A DNA stretch of 64,000 bases from Hungatella sp. Lineage in GTDB: Bacteria; Bacillota; Clostridia; Lachnospirales; Lachnospiraceae. The notes under the pieces are model-generated. The model did no database searches. It was not told the origin of the DNA and was given only the letters and a program-made list of their open reading frames with translations. A program made the translations under genes and the position numbers. The DNA lies in NCBI GenBank assembly GCA_022792815.1, contig JAAWBS010000011.1, positions 1 through 64,000 on the forward strand. The letters are read 5' to 3'. Every line of letters begins with the position of its first letter. Positions within the stretch are counted from its first letter, which is position 1. Shown piece after piece: positions 1-9,822 of the stretch.

Positions 1-45
1 AAGGAAGTAAGGGAAGTGGAAGAAAGGCTTAGAAAGGAAGTGTAG
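1..45 (+). CDS. 3' end of a CDS truncated by the window edge (…KEVREVEERLRKEV*)
   Basis: Open frame from base 1 to TAG at 43-45, followed at once by a strong terminator hairpin. Confidence 0.45.
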   Translation, partial: KEVREVEERLRKEV

Positions 46-67
46 GCGTGTAGGAATTTACCTTTGG

Positions 68-111
68 AAAGAGTAAAAAAGAGGTCATTTTACTTCTTTT
101 TTACTCTTTTT
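68..111 (+). terminator. Rho-independent terminator-like hairpin
   Basis: Perfect 15-bp inverted repeat AAAGAGTAAAAAAGA (68-82) / TCTTTTTTACTCTTT (95-109) ending in T-run. Confidence 0.7.
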
Positions 112-236
112 GGGAGACAAAATATACCGAGATATGGTAAACTATACGAGGAACCGAGTTTTTGAGGTCAGAGGAAAAACCTTGAAAACAAGGGAAAAAA
201 CGAGGATATACCGAGATATAAGGAGATATGTAAACC

Positions 237-701
237 ATGATAAAAATATTATTTGTTTGCCACGGCAACATCTGCCGCAGCCCCATGGCCGAGTTTGTCC
301 TCAGAGATATGGTACAGAAAGCGGCTGCCGCCGCCAAGGGGCCATATCCTCAGTTTTCCATCGCCTCTGCCGCCACCAGCACGGAGGAGATCGGCAATCC
401 GGTCCATCATGGGACCAGAAATCTTCTGCGGCGCTGCGGTATCGACACTTCCGGGAAGCGGGCAAGGCAGATGACACGGAGGGATTACGAGGAATACGAT
501 TACCTGATCGGGATGGATGAGTGGAATATCCGCAACATGATGAGGATCGTGGGAAGCGATCCGGACGGGAAGATCTGCCGGCTTCTGGACTTTACCGGGG
601 AGCCGGGCGATATCGCGGACCCGTGGTATACCGGGGATTTTGAGACTACTTACCGGGATGTGGTCCGGGGCTGTAAAGGTCTTTTGGAGGAACTGACATG
701 A
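237..701 (+). CDS. Low-molecular-weight protein tyrosine phosphatase
   Basis: N-terminal ILFVCHGNICRSPMAEF (CX5R P-loop) and C-terminal DPWYTGDFETTY. Confidence 0.93.
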   Translation: MIKILFVCHGNICRSPMAEFVLRDMVQKAAAAAKGPYPQFSIASAATSTEEIGNPVHHGTRNLLRRCGIDTSGKRARQMTRRDYEEYDYLIGMDEWNIRNMMRIVGSDPDGKICRLLDFTGEPGDIADPWYTGDFETTYRDVVRGCKGLLEELT

Positions 702-1780
702 GAGAGAAGAGACCGCTGCGGTTCATGATCGTGGGATCCGGCTGGAGGGCCATGTTCTATGTGAGGATCGCCGAGCGCTATCCGGAGCTGTTTCGGCTCA
801 CAGCCGTGGTGTGCCGCAGCCGGGAGAAGGAGGAGATGCTCAGGCAGCAGGGGATTTTCGCGGTCACAACGCCGGAGGAGGGGGAGAAGACGCGGCCGGA
901 TTTTGTGGTGGTGGCGGTGACTAAGACCTCCATCTGCCAGGTGACGGAGGAGTGGGCGCTCCGGGGATTTCCGGTCCTGTGTGAGACCCCGGCGGGCATG
1001 AATACAGAGGAGCTTGGAAGACTGTGGCAGCTGAAACAGGAGCGGGGAGCCAGGATCCAGGTGGCGGAACAGTACCACAGGTATCCGGTTATTCGGGCTG
1101 GGCTCGAGGCTGTCCGACAGGGAAAGCTGGGAGAACCTTGTGGAGTCAGACTGTCCGTGGCCCACGATTATCACGGGGTCAGTCTGATCCGGCGCATGCT
1201 GGGGGGCGGCCTGGAGCCGGTGAAGATGTGGGGGAGCCGGTATCGGTTTTCCGTGACGGAGACAGACTCCCGGAACGGTCCGGTGACAGACGGGAGGGTG
1301 ACGGAGAAGGAGCGCACCTGCATCACCATGGAGTTTGCTTCTGGGAAGGCAGCGTTCTATGATTTCTCCGGGGTTCAGTACCACTCCTTCATACGCTCCA
1401 GACATGTCAATGTCCAGGGGCGTGACGGAGAGTGGAACGACACCATGCTCCGGTATCTGGGAGAGAACTATGTGCCTGTGGAGGAACGCCTTCTCCCGCT
1501 TCTGCCGGAACGCTACAGAGAACTGGAGACCCGAGGACTCAGAGAGCGCGGAGCAGTCTGGGATCCGGTGCTTCATCTGGAGGAGGCCCAGGATGAGTAT
1601 GCCATAGCCTCCATGATGTTTGACATGGGAGAGTATCTGGACACAGGAAGGGAAGTGTATCCTCTGGCGGAGGCGCTGGAAGACGCTTATCTCTGGCTTC
1701 TGATGGAGCGCGCGGTGAAACGCCTAGGCGTCTTCGTCTCTTCAGAACCTATGCCCTGGCACGGCAGTGAGAGTTCATAA
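698..1780 (+). CDS. Gfo/Idh/MocA-family oxidoreductase
   Basis: RFMIVGSGWRAMFYVRIAERYPE Rossmann start; CETPAGMN; ATGA overlap with upstream gene. Confidence 0.85.
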   Translation: MREKRPLRFMIVGSGWRAMFYVRIAERYPELFRLTAVVCRSREKEEMLRQQGIFAVTTPEEGEKTRPDFVVVAVTKTSICQVTEEWALRGFPVLCETPAGMNTEELGRLWQLKQERGARIQVAEQYHRYPVIRAGLEAVRQGKLGEPCGVRLSVAHDYHGVSLIRRMLGGGLEPVKMWGSRYRFSVTETDSRNGPVTDGRVTEKERTCITMEFASGKAAFYDFSGVQYHSFIRSRHVNVQGRDGEWNDTMLRYLGENYVPVEERLLPLLPERYRELETRGLRERGAVWDPVLHLEEAQDEYAIASMMFDMGEYLDTGREVYPLAEALEDAYLWLLMERAVKRLGVFVSSEPMPWHGSESS

Positions 1781-1809
1781 CCCTTTGACACCAAAGAAAG
1801 GCGGTAACC

Positions 1810-2679
1810 ATGGAATTATACCAGCTGAAATACTTTTTGTATGCCTCCAAGTACGAGAATATCTCCAAGGCAGCTCAGGAACTTCGGGTGGCGCAGCCCT
1901 CCATCAGCAAGGCCATCCGCTCCCTGGAAAAGGAGCTTCAGGTACAGCTGTTTGAGCGGAACGGAAAGAGAATCGAGCTGACTTACTCCGGGCGGATGCT
2001 GAGGGAGAGCATATCCCCGGTGCTCTGGCGCCTGGAAGAGCTGCCGGACGAGCTGAGGCGCATGGGGAAAGAGATGGATACCATCAAGCTCAATGCAGTG
2101 TCCGCCGTGCCGCTTCTGGCGGATATCATCAAGCGGTTTAAGCAGGAGGAGCCCAATGTGATGTTCGTGGTGACGGACCAGAGAGAGAAGACGGACTGGG
2201 ACGTCTGCATCTGCAGCGCCGAGCCGGACCAGACCTACACCTACGGGGAGGAACTGCTTAAGGAAAAGGTATTCCTGGGCGTCTCCAGACAGTCGTGGCT
2301 CAGCGGGAAGAAAGGGGTCTCTCTGGAGGAGCTGAAGAAAGAGGACTTTATCATGCTGCTGAAAGGTACGGTGCTGCGCAAACTGGCGGATGTACGGTTT
2401 CGTCAGTATCATTTTCTGCCAAAGATTGTCATGGAATGCGACTCCACCCAGCTGGCGTGGCAGCTGGTCAGCAACGGTATGGGAGTCACCCTGTGGCCGG
2501 AGCATTCCTGGGGGAAAAACGAGGAGGTGAACCTGGTGGAAATCCTGGAACCGGGATTCTTCCGATCGATTTTCCTGCTTCACCAGAGATTCGGGGAGAT
2601 GTCTCCTATGGCGTGGAGATTTTCCGAGTATGTCATCGAGTATATGAACGAGCTGGAAAAGAAGACTGCCGTCATGTAA
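1810..2679 (+). CDS. LysR-family transcriptional regulator
   Basis: MELYQLKYFLYASKYENISKAAQELRVAQPSISKAIRSLEKELQVQLFERNGKRIELT wHTH. Confidence 0.95.
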   Translation: MELYQLKYFLYASKYENISKAAQELRVAQPSISKAIRSLEKELQVQLFERNGKRIELTYSGRMLRESISPVLWRLEELPDELRRMGKEMDTIKLNAVSAVPLLADIIKRFKQEEPNVMFVVTDQREKTDWDVCICSAEPDQTYTYGEELLKEKVFLGVSRQSWLSGKKGVSLEELKKEDFIMLLKGTVLRKLADVRFRQYHFLPKIVMECDSTQLAWQLVSNGMGVTLWPEHSWGKNEEVNLVEILEPGFFRSIFLLHQRFGEMSPMAWRFSEYVIEYMNELEKKTAVM

Positions 2680-2774
2680 CACAGCGCTTATGCCCAAAAG
2701 GAATATACGACATGCGAATGTTATATTGGACACGGGGATAAGCGTTTTTTATAATTATACATAAAATTAGAGAT

Positions 2775-2865
2775 AAAAGCTTCTATTTGAAAATGGAGTT
2801 TGGGTAACGGGTACAATGGGGTATCCGGCGGGTGAACTATGTTCCATGGTCAAATAGAGGCTTTT
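2775..2865 (+). promoter_or_regulatory. Candidate structured 5' leader upstream of serine hydrolase gene
   Basis: 16-bp inverted repeat with one mismatch, AAAAGCTTCTATTTGA (2775-2790) / TCAAATAGAGGCTTTT (2850-2865), with inner ATGGA/TCCAT pairing; GGAGG follows about 11 nt after. Confidence 0.5.
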
Positions 2866-2889
2866 GTTATACCTTGGAGGTGTCAGATT

Positions 2890-4305
2890 TTGAATCGAAT
2901 GAAGGAATGCAATCGGATTCTGGCAGAAAATCTGGTGGAGTCTATCAGGAAGGACTACGAGGCCTGCGGCATCGCGGCGGCTATCATCGACAGCAAAGGA
3001 AACACCCACTATGAGAAGTTCTGGGGAAGCGCGGATTTGGAGTCGGAGAAGGAACTGAACGGGGAGACCATCTTCGGCTTGGCATCAGTGACCAAGTCCT
3101 TCACGGCGCTGGCCATCATGCAGATGGAGGAGAAAGGGCTTGTTGATCTGGACGCTCCCATCAGTACTTACATCCCGGAGTTTACCAACAAAAATCAGAA
3201 GAAAGTGACTATTCGTCATCTCATGAGTCACTGCGGAGGATTTTTCCCTCTTCCCAGGATTCTGGTAGGCCAGGTGGCCGAAAGTCTGGGGCTCAAGGAG
3301 TCGGAAGCGGGAGATTTCGCCTACAATGACGCCATCGCCGCAGAGGGAGTCCGCCTGGTGGCAGAGCGCCTGGATGCTCAGACTGAGGAGAGAGGCCTCA
3401 ACGGGGAACCGGGAGAATACTTAAGCTACTGCAACGACGGATTCGGTCTTCTGTCAGACATCATCCGCAGACATGGAGGGGAGCCATCCTACGCGGACTA
3501 TCTGGTGAAACATATTTTACGGCCCCTGGGCATGGAGCGCAGCTTCTGCGACTTCGTAAGGCCCGCTGAGGACGACAACGCGGCCACTCTCTACAAGAAG
3601 GTGGACGGTGTCATGAAGGGCCACAGAGATTACCATGACAATGCATTTGTGTTAAATGGCGGCGGAGCCATGAAGTCCACGTTAAACGATCTGAAGAAAT
3701 ACCTCTTTATGTATTTAAATGAGGGCAGAGCCCTGGACGGAACCAGGATCTTAAACGAGAGAGGCATCCGTGAGATGTGTAAACCCAGACAGCCATACGG
3801 CGCGTTCGGATCCTATGGCTACGGCCTTTCCATGAAGCAGTTAGATGACTTAAAGGTGACGGAACACGGCGGCAGCCTTCCGGGGGTGTCCTCCAACATC
3901 GCCTGGTCCTATGAGGCGGACGCGGCGGTCATCGTCCTGTGCAATACCTCGGGAGTTCCGGTCAGCCTGATCTCCAATGCCCTTTTAAAGGCCTACAACG
4001 GGAAAAATCCCATAGAAAAGAGAGACGTCTGGCAGGAGACAGAGTGGTCGAAAGAGACCCTTGAAGCCGCGGCAGGAACCTATATCTCAGGAGAGGGAAC
4101 CGAGGCAGAACTTTACATCAGGGAAGACGGCAGGCCCGGCGTTCGGGAGGACGGCAAGGAGAAACTCCTGATTCCCGTCAGCCCCACCTCGGCGATTATA
4201 CGTAATAAATATTCAGATTTATTTATAAAATTGATCCACAGCCAGGAGCGGGGGATTTACGCAGTGGCATACGGCAGCCGTCTGATCCCCAAGTGTTCCG
4301 ATTAG
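2890..4305 (+). CDS. Serine hydrolase, beta-lactamase/class C family
   Basis: SVTKSFTALAIMQ (SxxK), YCNDGFGLL (YxN); TTG start chosen because GGAGG lies 9 nt upstream. Confidence 0.88.
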   Translation: MNRMKECNRILAENLVESIRKDYEACGIAAAIIDSKGNTHYEKFWGSADLESEKELNGETIFGLASVTKSFTALAIMQMEEKGLVDLDAPISTYIPEFTNKNQKKVTIRHLMSHCGGFFPLPRILVGQVAESLGLKESEAGDFAYNDAIAAEGVRLVAERLDAQTEERGLNGEPGEYLSYCNDGFGLLSDIIRRHGGEPSYADYLVKHILRPLGMERSFCDFVRPAEDDNAATLYKKVDGVMKGHRDYHDNAFVLNGGGAMKSTLNDLKKYLFMYLNEGRALDGTRILNERGIREMCKPRQPYGAFGSYGYGLSMKQLDDLKVTEHGGSLPGVSSNIAWSYEADAAVIVLCNTSGVPVSLISNALLKAYNGKNPIEKRDVWQETEWSKETLEAAAGTYISGEGTEAELYIREDGRPGVREDGKEKLLIPVSPTSAIIRNKYSDLFIKLIHSQERGIYAVAYGSRLIPKCSD

Positions 4306-4670
4306 GAGATTCTTATATCGTGAGATATTACAGAAAGAGCATATGGAGAGGGGCTCTTCTGGCAGCGGCTGTCTTTGCTGTCCGCCGTCAGTGGACATTT
4401 GTAGGACTTTCAGATGCCTGCGCCTTGTCAGGGATCGTGTTTCTGATCATAGCCCTGTTTCGGCTGGCCAGATGGCTGAGATTTTACGACCTGGTGATCT
4501 ACGGATTCCAGAAGTTTAAGCAGATCTGGAAAAATGAGAATTTTCTGGACACGCCCACAAGCAGTTACGGAGCCTTTGTGGAGAGCCGGAGCTATGAGAA
4601 AAATTACGGAGAGACTTTTATCGCGGCACTATGCATGTTTGTGTGTTCTGCCCTGATATTAGCACTATAG
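4293..4670 (+). CDS. Small membrane protein, DUF3899-like
   Basis: Short ORF with hydrophobic segments and FLDTPTSSYGAFVESRSYEKNYGETFI; exact start uncertain. Confidence 0.6.
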   Translation: MFRLGDSYIVRYYRKSIWRGALLAAAVFAVRRQWTFVGLSDACALSGIVFLIIALFRLARWLRFYDLVIYGFQKFKQIWKNENFLDTPTSSYGAFVESRSYEKNYGETFIAALCMFVCSALILAL

Positions 4671-4687
4671 AAAGAGGAGGAATTGTA

Positions 4688-6547
4688 ATGAAAAAGACCA
4701 GAAAGACTATGCTGATACTCTTATCAGCAGCCATGATGGCAGGTGCCTTAAACGGCTGTTCCGGTTCTTCATCCAAACCGGATGAGAGCATTGAATTTAC
4801 AGAAGCCCCGTCTACAGAGGCACCGACCACCGCAGCAGGAGGAGAGACATCTGAAGCAGGCGGGGAGGCAGAGACAACGGCAGCGGATCCCAACGGAGAC
4901 AAACCTACCGATGAGGGCTACGGAATCCTGAGAGAGGCCAGCGTCAACAAGATCGGCTCTTTAAATCCCCTGACCTACATCAACTCTTATTCTTCTACCC
5001 AGATTAAGAGGAGCTCCATGATCCTGTACACCTATTTTCCCAATGAGGATTACACCTTCTGTGATTTGAGCGGCGAGCTGGCAGACGGAGATCCGGTTCA
5101 GGTGGACGACGAGGGAAAAGTATGGCAGATCAAGATCCGCGACGGCGTGGTGTGGGAGAACGGCGACGACCTGGATGCCAACGATGTGTACTATACCTGG
5201 CGGATGATCCTGGATCCCAAGCTTGCCAACTTGAGAGCCAGCAACTTTGCCAAGGACGTTATCGAGATCGAGAATGCCATGAACTATTTTGAAGGCAAAT
5301 GTTCCTGGGACGAGGTGGGACTGAAGCTGGTCGACGACAACACCGTGGAGATTCACACCGTGTCAAACCACGACCCGCGTGAGATCAAGACCCATCTGGC
5401 TCACCCGGCTAACTGTATCGTCAATGAGGAGTACTACGAGAAGGGCATGAACGCGGACCGCACCGAGACTCTCTACGGCACCAGCCTGGAGTACTGGATT
5501 TCTTCCGGTCCCTTCCTGGTAGAGTCCTGGACTAACGATGCGGAGATCACCTTTAAGAAGAATCCCAACTATGTGTTTAAGGACAAGATCTGGCTGGCAG
5601 GCATCAACATCAAGGTGGTGGAAGACTCCAGCACCCAGATGCAGCTGTTTGACAACGGAGAGATCGACTATGTGAAGCTGAACGCGGAGACTTTCCTTCA
5701 GTATGAGGAGGATCCGAGAGTCCTGTTTTCCCCGGCCAACTCCGTGAGACATATGACCATCAACACCATCAACCCCAACCAGCCGATCCTGGCCAACGAG
5801 AAGTTCAGACAGGCTCTGTTCTATGCCACCGACCGGCAGACCATCTCCAAGATGATCAAGGAAGACCCGGCAGATTACATCGTGCCCACCACCCATATCA
5901 TCGATCTGGACAACGGCGTAAGATTCCGTGACACGGAGGAGGGCAAGGCCAATCTCCATGAGAACTTCGGCTACGACCCGGAGAAGGCGAAGAGTCTGTT
6001 TGAGGAAGCACTGGCAGAAGAGGGCATCGACAAGGTGAGCGTCACTATGATCTACAATGACGCGGCTCCTCAGACTGTTATGAGCGAGTTCTTACAGCAG
6101 AGCTGGCAGCAGGTTTTGGGAGCAGACAAGTTTGAGTTAAAGCTTCAGGCCATGCCGTCCTCCCAGAGAGGCGATCTGATGAGAAGCTGGGCGACCAAGC
6201 CGGACTGCTACGAGATCAGCTGGGGCGGCTGGGTCAGCACGGATCTGATGCCGTGGAATGCCTTTAAGTACTGGACCACCTACTATTCCGCAAAGAATGA
6301 GCCCTTCTTGAGTGAAGAGTTTGACCAGGTGTTCGATGCGGCCAACTTCGGTGAGGACCGTTTCGAGGACGGCGTGAGGCTGAAAGAGGTTGCCCAGATG
6401 GAGCAGATGCTCATCGAGCCCGCCATCATCCTTCCGGTCACCGAGTCTCTGGACAAGTATCTGAAGGCTGATCGAATCGAGCTGACGATGAAGAACTGGG
6501 CGAACCGCGTAGAGTGGGGCTGGGATTATTCCAAGATTACAGAGTAA
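4688..6547 (+). CDS. Peptide ABC transporter substrate-binding lipoprotein (OppA/SBP family 5)
   Basis: Lipobox ALNGC; VWENGDDLDANDVYYTWRMILDP; SBP_bac_5 features; opp gene order downstream. Confidence 0.93.
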   Translation: MKKTRKTMLILLSAAMMAGALNGCSGSSSKPDESIEFTEAPSTEAPTTAAGGETSEAGGEAETTAADPNGDKPTDEGYGILREASVNKIGSLNPLTYINSYSSTQIKRSSMILYTYFPNEDYTFCDLSGELADGDPVQVDDEGKVWQIKIRDGVVWENGDDLDANDVYYTWRMILDPKLANLRASNFAKDVIEIENAMNYFEGKCSWDEVGLKLVDDNTVEIHTVSNHDPREIKTHLAHPANCIVNEEYYEKGMNADRTETLYGTSLEYWISSGPFLVESWTNDAEITFKKNPNYVFKDKIWLAGINIKVVEDSSTQMQLFDNGEIDYVKLNAETFLQYEEDPRVLFSPANSVRHMTINTINPNQPILANEKFRQALFYATDRQTISKMIKEDPADYIVPTTHIIDLDNGVRFRDTEEGKANLHENFGYDPEKAKSLFEEALAEEGIDKVSVTMIYNDAAPQTVMSEFLQQSWQQVLGADKFELKLQAMPSSQRGDLMRSWATKPDCYEISWGGWVSTDLMPWNAFKYWTTYYSAKNEPFLSEEFDQVFDAANFGEDRFEDGVRLKEVAQMEQMLIEPAIILPVTESLDKYLKADRIELTMKNWANRVEWGWDYSKITE

Positions 6548-6555
6548 GAGATCTG

Positions 6556-6593
6556 GCAAAAGGCTGCAGGGATATCAACTTGTAGCCTTTTGC
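6556..6593 (+). terminator. Intercistronic hairpin between SBP and permease genes
   Basis: GCAAAAGGCTGCA / TGTAGCCTTTTGC inverted repeat (one wobble), no strong T-run. Confidence 0.6.
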
Positions 6594-6653
6594 GTACATA
6601 TGCCCAGGGTCCGGCGGACCCGCGGACGATAATCGACGAAAAGAGGGAAGTGA

Positions 6654-7604
6654 ATGTTTCGATACATACTTGACCGAATCATAGCGATGGTTATCACGCT
6701 GTTTATCATCGTGTCCATTGCCTTTATGGTGGTGCGGCTTATGCCCGGAAGCGTGTATGAGATGGGGGGAGACCTGTCGCAGACAGTCATCGATGCGCTG
6801 AACGCAAAGTATCATTTTGATGAGCCGATCATCAAGCAGTACGGCTATTTTCTGGAAAATATTTTCCTCCACTGGGACTGGGGAACCTCTGCCAAGATGC
6901 GCCCCAATGTGCCGGTGTTTGACATTCTGCGGGACCGGATTCCCATCACCCTGCAGATCAACCTGATCTCCCTGTTTGCGGCTCTGCCGGTGGGGATGGC
7001 GGCCGGAATCCTGGCGGCTATCAAGAAGAACACCATCGTGGACCATCTGGTATCCCTGATGGTGGTGCTGTTTATCTCTATCCCGTCCTTCGTGTTTGCG
7101 GCGGGCCTGCAGTACTTTTTAGGATTCAAGAGCGGCGCGTTTCCCATCATCTACAATGTTTCTGCCAAGGGAGTGCTGCGGTGGAGATCCATGTTCATGC
7201 CGATCCTGGCGCTGTCTTTTGACCCCATCGCCCGTGTGGCCAGGTATCTGAGGGCAGAGCTGGCGGAGACCATGAATTCGGAATTCATGCTGCTTGCCAA
7301 GACCAAGGGACTGACTTACGCTCAGAGCACCGTCCGCCATGGACTGCGCAATTCCATGGTGCCTCTGATGAACATCATTATCCCCATGTTTGCCAATGTG
7401 CTGGGCGGTTCTCTGGTGGTGGAGAGCATCTTCTCCGTGCCGGGTATGGGCGGACTGATGGTGGACTCCATCAATGCCAGCGACCATATGCTGACCGTGG
7501 CAATCCTGATGTTCTACTCGCTGATCTCCCTGATCACCGTGCTGATCGTGGATATCTCCTATGGAATTGTTGACCCGAGAGTCAGGATGGGAGGGACGAA
7601 ATAA
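6654..7604 (+). CDS. Peptide ABC transporter permease (OppB/DppB-like)
   Basis: MFRYILDRIIAMVITLFIIVSIAFMVVRLMPG; EAA-like loop TKGLTYAQSTVRHGLRNSMVPL. Confidence 0.95.
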   Translation: MFRYILDRIIAMVITLFIIVSIAFMVVRLMPGSVYEMGGDLSQTVIDALNAKYHFDEPIIKQYGYFLENIFLHWDWGTSAKMRPNVPVFDILRDRIPITLQINLISLFAALPVGMAAGILAAIKKNTIVDHLVSLMVVLFISIPSFVFAAGLQYFLGFKSGAFPIIYNVSAKGVLRWRSMFMPILALSFDPIARVARYLRAELAETMNSEFMLLAKTKGLTYAQSTVRHGLRNSMVPLMNIIIPMFANVLGGSLVVESIFSVPGMGGLMVDSINASDHMLTVAILMFYSLISLITVLIVDISYGIVDPRVRMGGTK

Positions 7605-8761
7605 TGGTATTTTATGAGAATGACAGAGAAAAATATGATGCCATACCGAAAGATTTGTTCCGTTTGGTTCAGAAGGATGAAGAGATCCACGATGTGGAAT
7701 TTAAGACAAAGCCCATAGGCTTTTTTATGGATGTATGGCTTCGTTTTGTGAAGAATAAGGCCTCTGTGGTGGCTGCCGTGATCATCATGATCATCGCATT
7801 TTTTGCAGTATTCGGGCCGGGGATGAATGAATACCGGTATGACGAGCAGCACACGGACCGGCTTAATATGCCGCCGAAGATTCCGGCCATCGCGAAGATG
7901 GACATCGGCATTTTTGACGGGGGTTTTACCCTTGAAAACAGAAAATATGACAACTTAAACGACACGGAGAAGTATCCGGAAGGATCCGTGCTGGCGATCC
8001 GCAATCCGAGACTGGTAAGCGGAGAGAGGATCGTGGATGTGGAGGTTGATTATTATAAGTATATGGGAATGGACGACGACGAGTGTTTCTGGTTTGGAAG
8101 CGACTATCTGGGCAGGGATATCTGGACCAGGATGTGGCGGGGAGCCAGGGTTTCTCTGATCATCGCCGTGGTGTCGGTGTGCTGCAATGTGGTCATCGGC
8201 GTGGTGTACGGCTCCATCTCCGGCTACTACGGGGGAAAGGTGGACATGGTGATGATGAGAATCACGGAGATCATCAACGCCTTCCCCAGGATCGTCATCG
8301 TGACCCTGTTTATCATGGTGGCCGGGACAGGGATGTTTTCCATCATCATGTCCCTGGTGATCAAGGACTGGGTGAATACGGCCAGGATGGTCCGGTCCCA
8401 GTTTTATCGATTCAAAGGCCGTGAGTACGTGCTGGCAGCCAGGACCCTGGGAGTCAAGGATATCGCCCTGATCTTCCGCCATATTCTGCCCAACTCCATC
8501 GGCCCCATCATCACCAGCTCCATGATCGCCATCCCCAGCGCCATTTTTGCCGAGTCGTTTCTGGCCTACATCGGCCTGGGACTCCAGGCGCCGGAGCCGT
8601 CCATCGGAGTCATGCTGTCTCAGGGACAGAAGGTGCTTCTGCACTATCCCAGCCAGGTAGTGTTCCCGGCGATCGTCATCTCTCTGCTGATGATTTCCTT
8701 CAACCTGTTTGGAAACGGTCTGCGGGATGCCTTCGACCCGACGCTCAGAGGCGCAGAATAG
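7604..8761 (+). CDS. Peptide ABC transporter permease (OppC/DppC-like)
   Basis: LGRDIWTRMWRGARVSLIIAVVS; AARTLGVKDIALIFRHILPNSIGPI. Confidence 0.95.
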   Translation: MVFYENDREKYDAIPKDLFRLVQKDEEIHDVEFKTKPIGFFMDVWLRFVKNKASVVAAVIIMIIAFFAVFGPGMNEYRYDEQHTDRLNMPPKIPAIAKMDIGIFDGGFTLENRKYDNLNDTEKYPEGSVLAIRNPRLVSGERIVDVEVDYYKYMGMDDDECFWFGSDYLGRDIWTRMWRGARVSLIIAVVSVCCNVVIGVVYGSISGYYGGKVDMVMMRITEIINAFPRIVIVTLFIMVAGTGMFSIIMSLVIKDWVNTARMVRSQFYRFKGREYVLAARTLGVKDIALIFRHILPNSIGPIITSSMIAIPSAIFAESFLAYIGLGLQAPEPSIGVMLSQGQKVLLHYPSQVVFPAIVISLLMISFNLFGNGLRDAFDPTLRGAE

Positions 8762-8766
8762 GAGGA

Positions 8767-9822
8767 ATGCTTGTGAATCAGAAAATAGGTAAACCTATAC
8801 TGGAAGTGAATAATCTTAGAGTTTCTTTCCGCACCTATAACGGCAAGGTACAGGCGGTACGGGGGATTGATTTCAAGCTCTTCGAGGGGGAGACACTGGC
8901 CATCGTGGGGGAGTCCGGCTCGGGCAAATCCGTGACCACCAAGGCCCTTTTGGGGATTTTGCCGAAGAATTCTATCATCGAGGAGGGAGAGATCCTCTAT
9001 AACGGGGATGATCTGACCAAATATAAGGAAAAAGATTTTTACAAGCTGAGGGGCAAGGAGATCTCCCTGATTTTCCAGGATCCCCTGTCAGCCTTAAACC
9101 CCATCATGAAGATCGGAAAGCAGATCACGGAGGCGCTGGTGCTGACCGACCATATGGGGAGAGCGGAGGCGAAAAAGCGGGCTCTGGAGCTGATGGAGAT
9201 GGTGGGCATCACCAACCCGGAAGTTCGGTTTGAGCAGTATCCGTTCCAGTTCTCCGGAGGTATGCGCCAGCGCATCGTCATCGCCATCGCTCTGGCCAGC
9301 AACGCCAAGATCATGATCTGTGACGAGCCCACCACGGCTCTGGATGTGACCATCCAGGCCAAGATCCTGGAGGAGATCAAGGAGATCAAGAAGAGGCAGA
9401 AACTGTCGGTAATCTTTATCACCCACGATCTGGGGGTAGTGGCCAACATGGCAGACCGGATCTGCGTCATGTACGCGGGCAAGATCGTGGAGGTGGGAAC
9501 CGCGGAGGAGATCTTCTATTCTCCGGCGCATCCCTACACCTGGGCGCTTCTGTCCTCCATGCCGGATCTGGAGACCAGGGAGAGGCTGTTCTCCATCCCG
9601 GGGACGCCGCCCAACATGATCTTTCCGCCCAAGGGAGATGCATTTGCGGAGAGAAATCAGTATGCCTTGGCAGTGGATTTCGAGGAACAGCCGCCGTTTT
9701 TTAAACTCAGCGACACCCACTACGCGGCTACCTGGCTTCTCCACCCGGATGCACCTAAGGTGGAGATGCCGGATACCCTGAAACATCGGATTGAGAGAAT
9801 GCGCAGAAAGGAGGGAGCGTAG
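8767..9822 (+). CDS. Oligopeptide ABC transporter ATP-binding protein (OppD-like)
   Basis: Walker A GESGSGKSVTT; FSGGMRQR signature; Walker B MICDEPTTALD. Confidence 0.95.
   Translation: MLVNQKIGKPILEVNNLRVSFRTYNGKVQAVRGIDFKLFEGETLAIVGESGSGKSVTTKALLGILPKNSIIEEGEILYNGDDLTKYKEKDFYKLRGKEISLIFQDPLSALNPIMKIGKQITEALVLTDHMGRAEAKKRALELMEMVGITNPEVRFEQYPFQFSGGMRQRIVIAIALASNAKIMICDEPTTALDVTIQAKILEEIKEIKKRQKLSVIFITHDLGVVANMADRICVMYAGKIVEVGTAEEIFYSPAHPYTWALLSSMPDLETRERLFSIPGTPPNMIFPPKGDAFAERNQYALAVDFEEQPPFFKLSDTHYAATWLLHPDAPKVEMPDTLKHRIERMRRKEGA

Noticed and set aside
650-1576. Long antisense ORF opposite the Gfo/Idh gene (308 aa), and similar long antisense ORFs (1816-2733, 7955-8644, 15777-16769, 30995-32077)
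   Set aside because: His/Arg/Pro/Leu-rich composition typical of antisense frames of GC-rich genes; the plus-strand frames have clear family motifs
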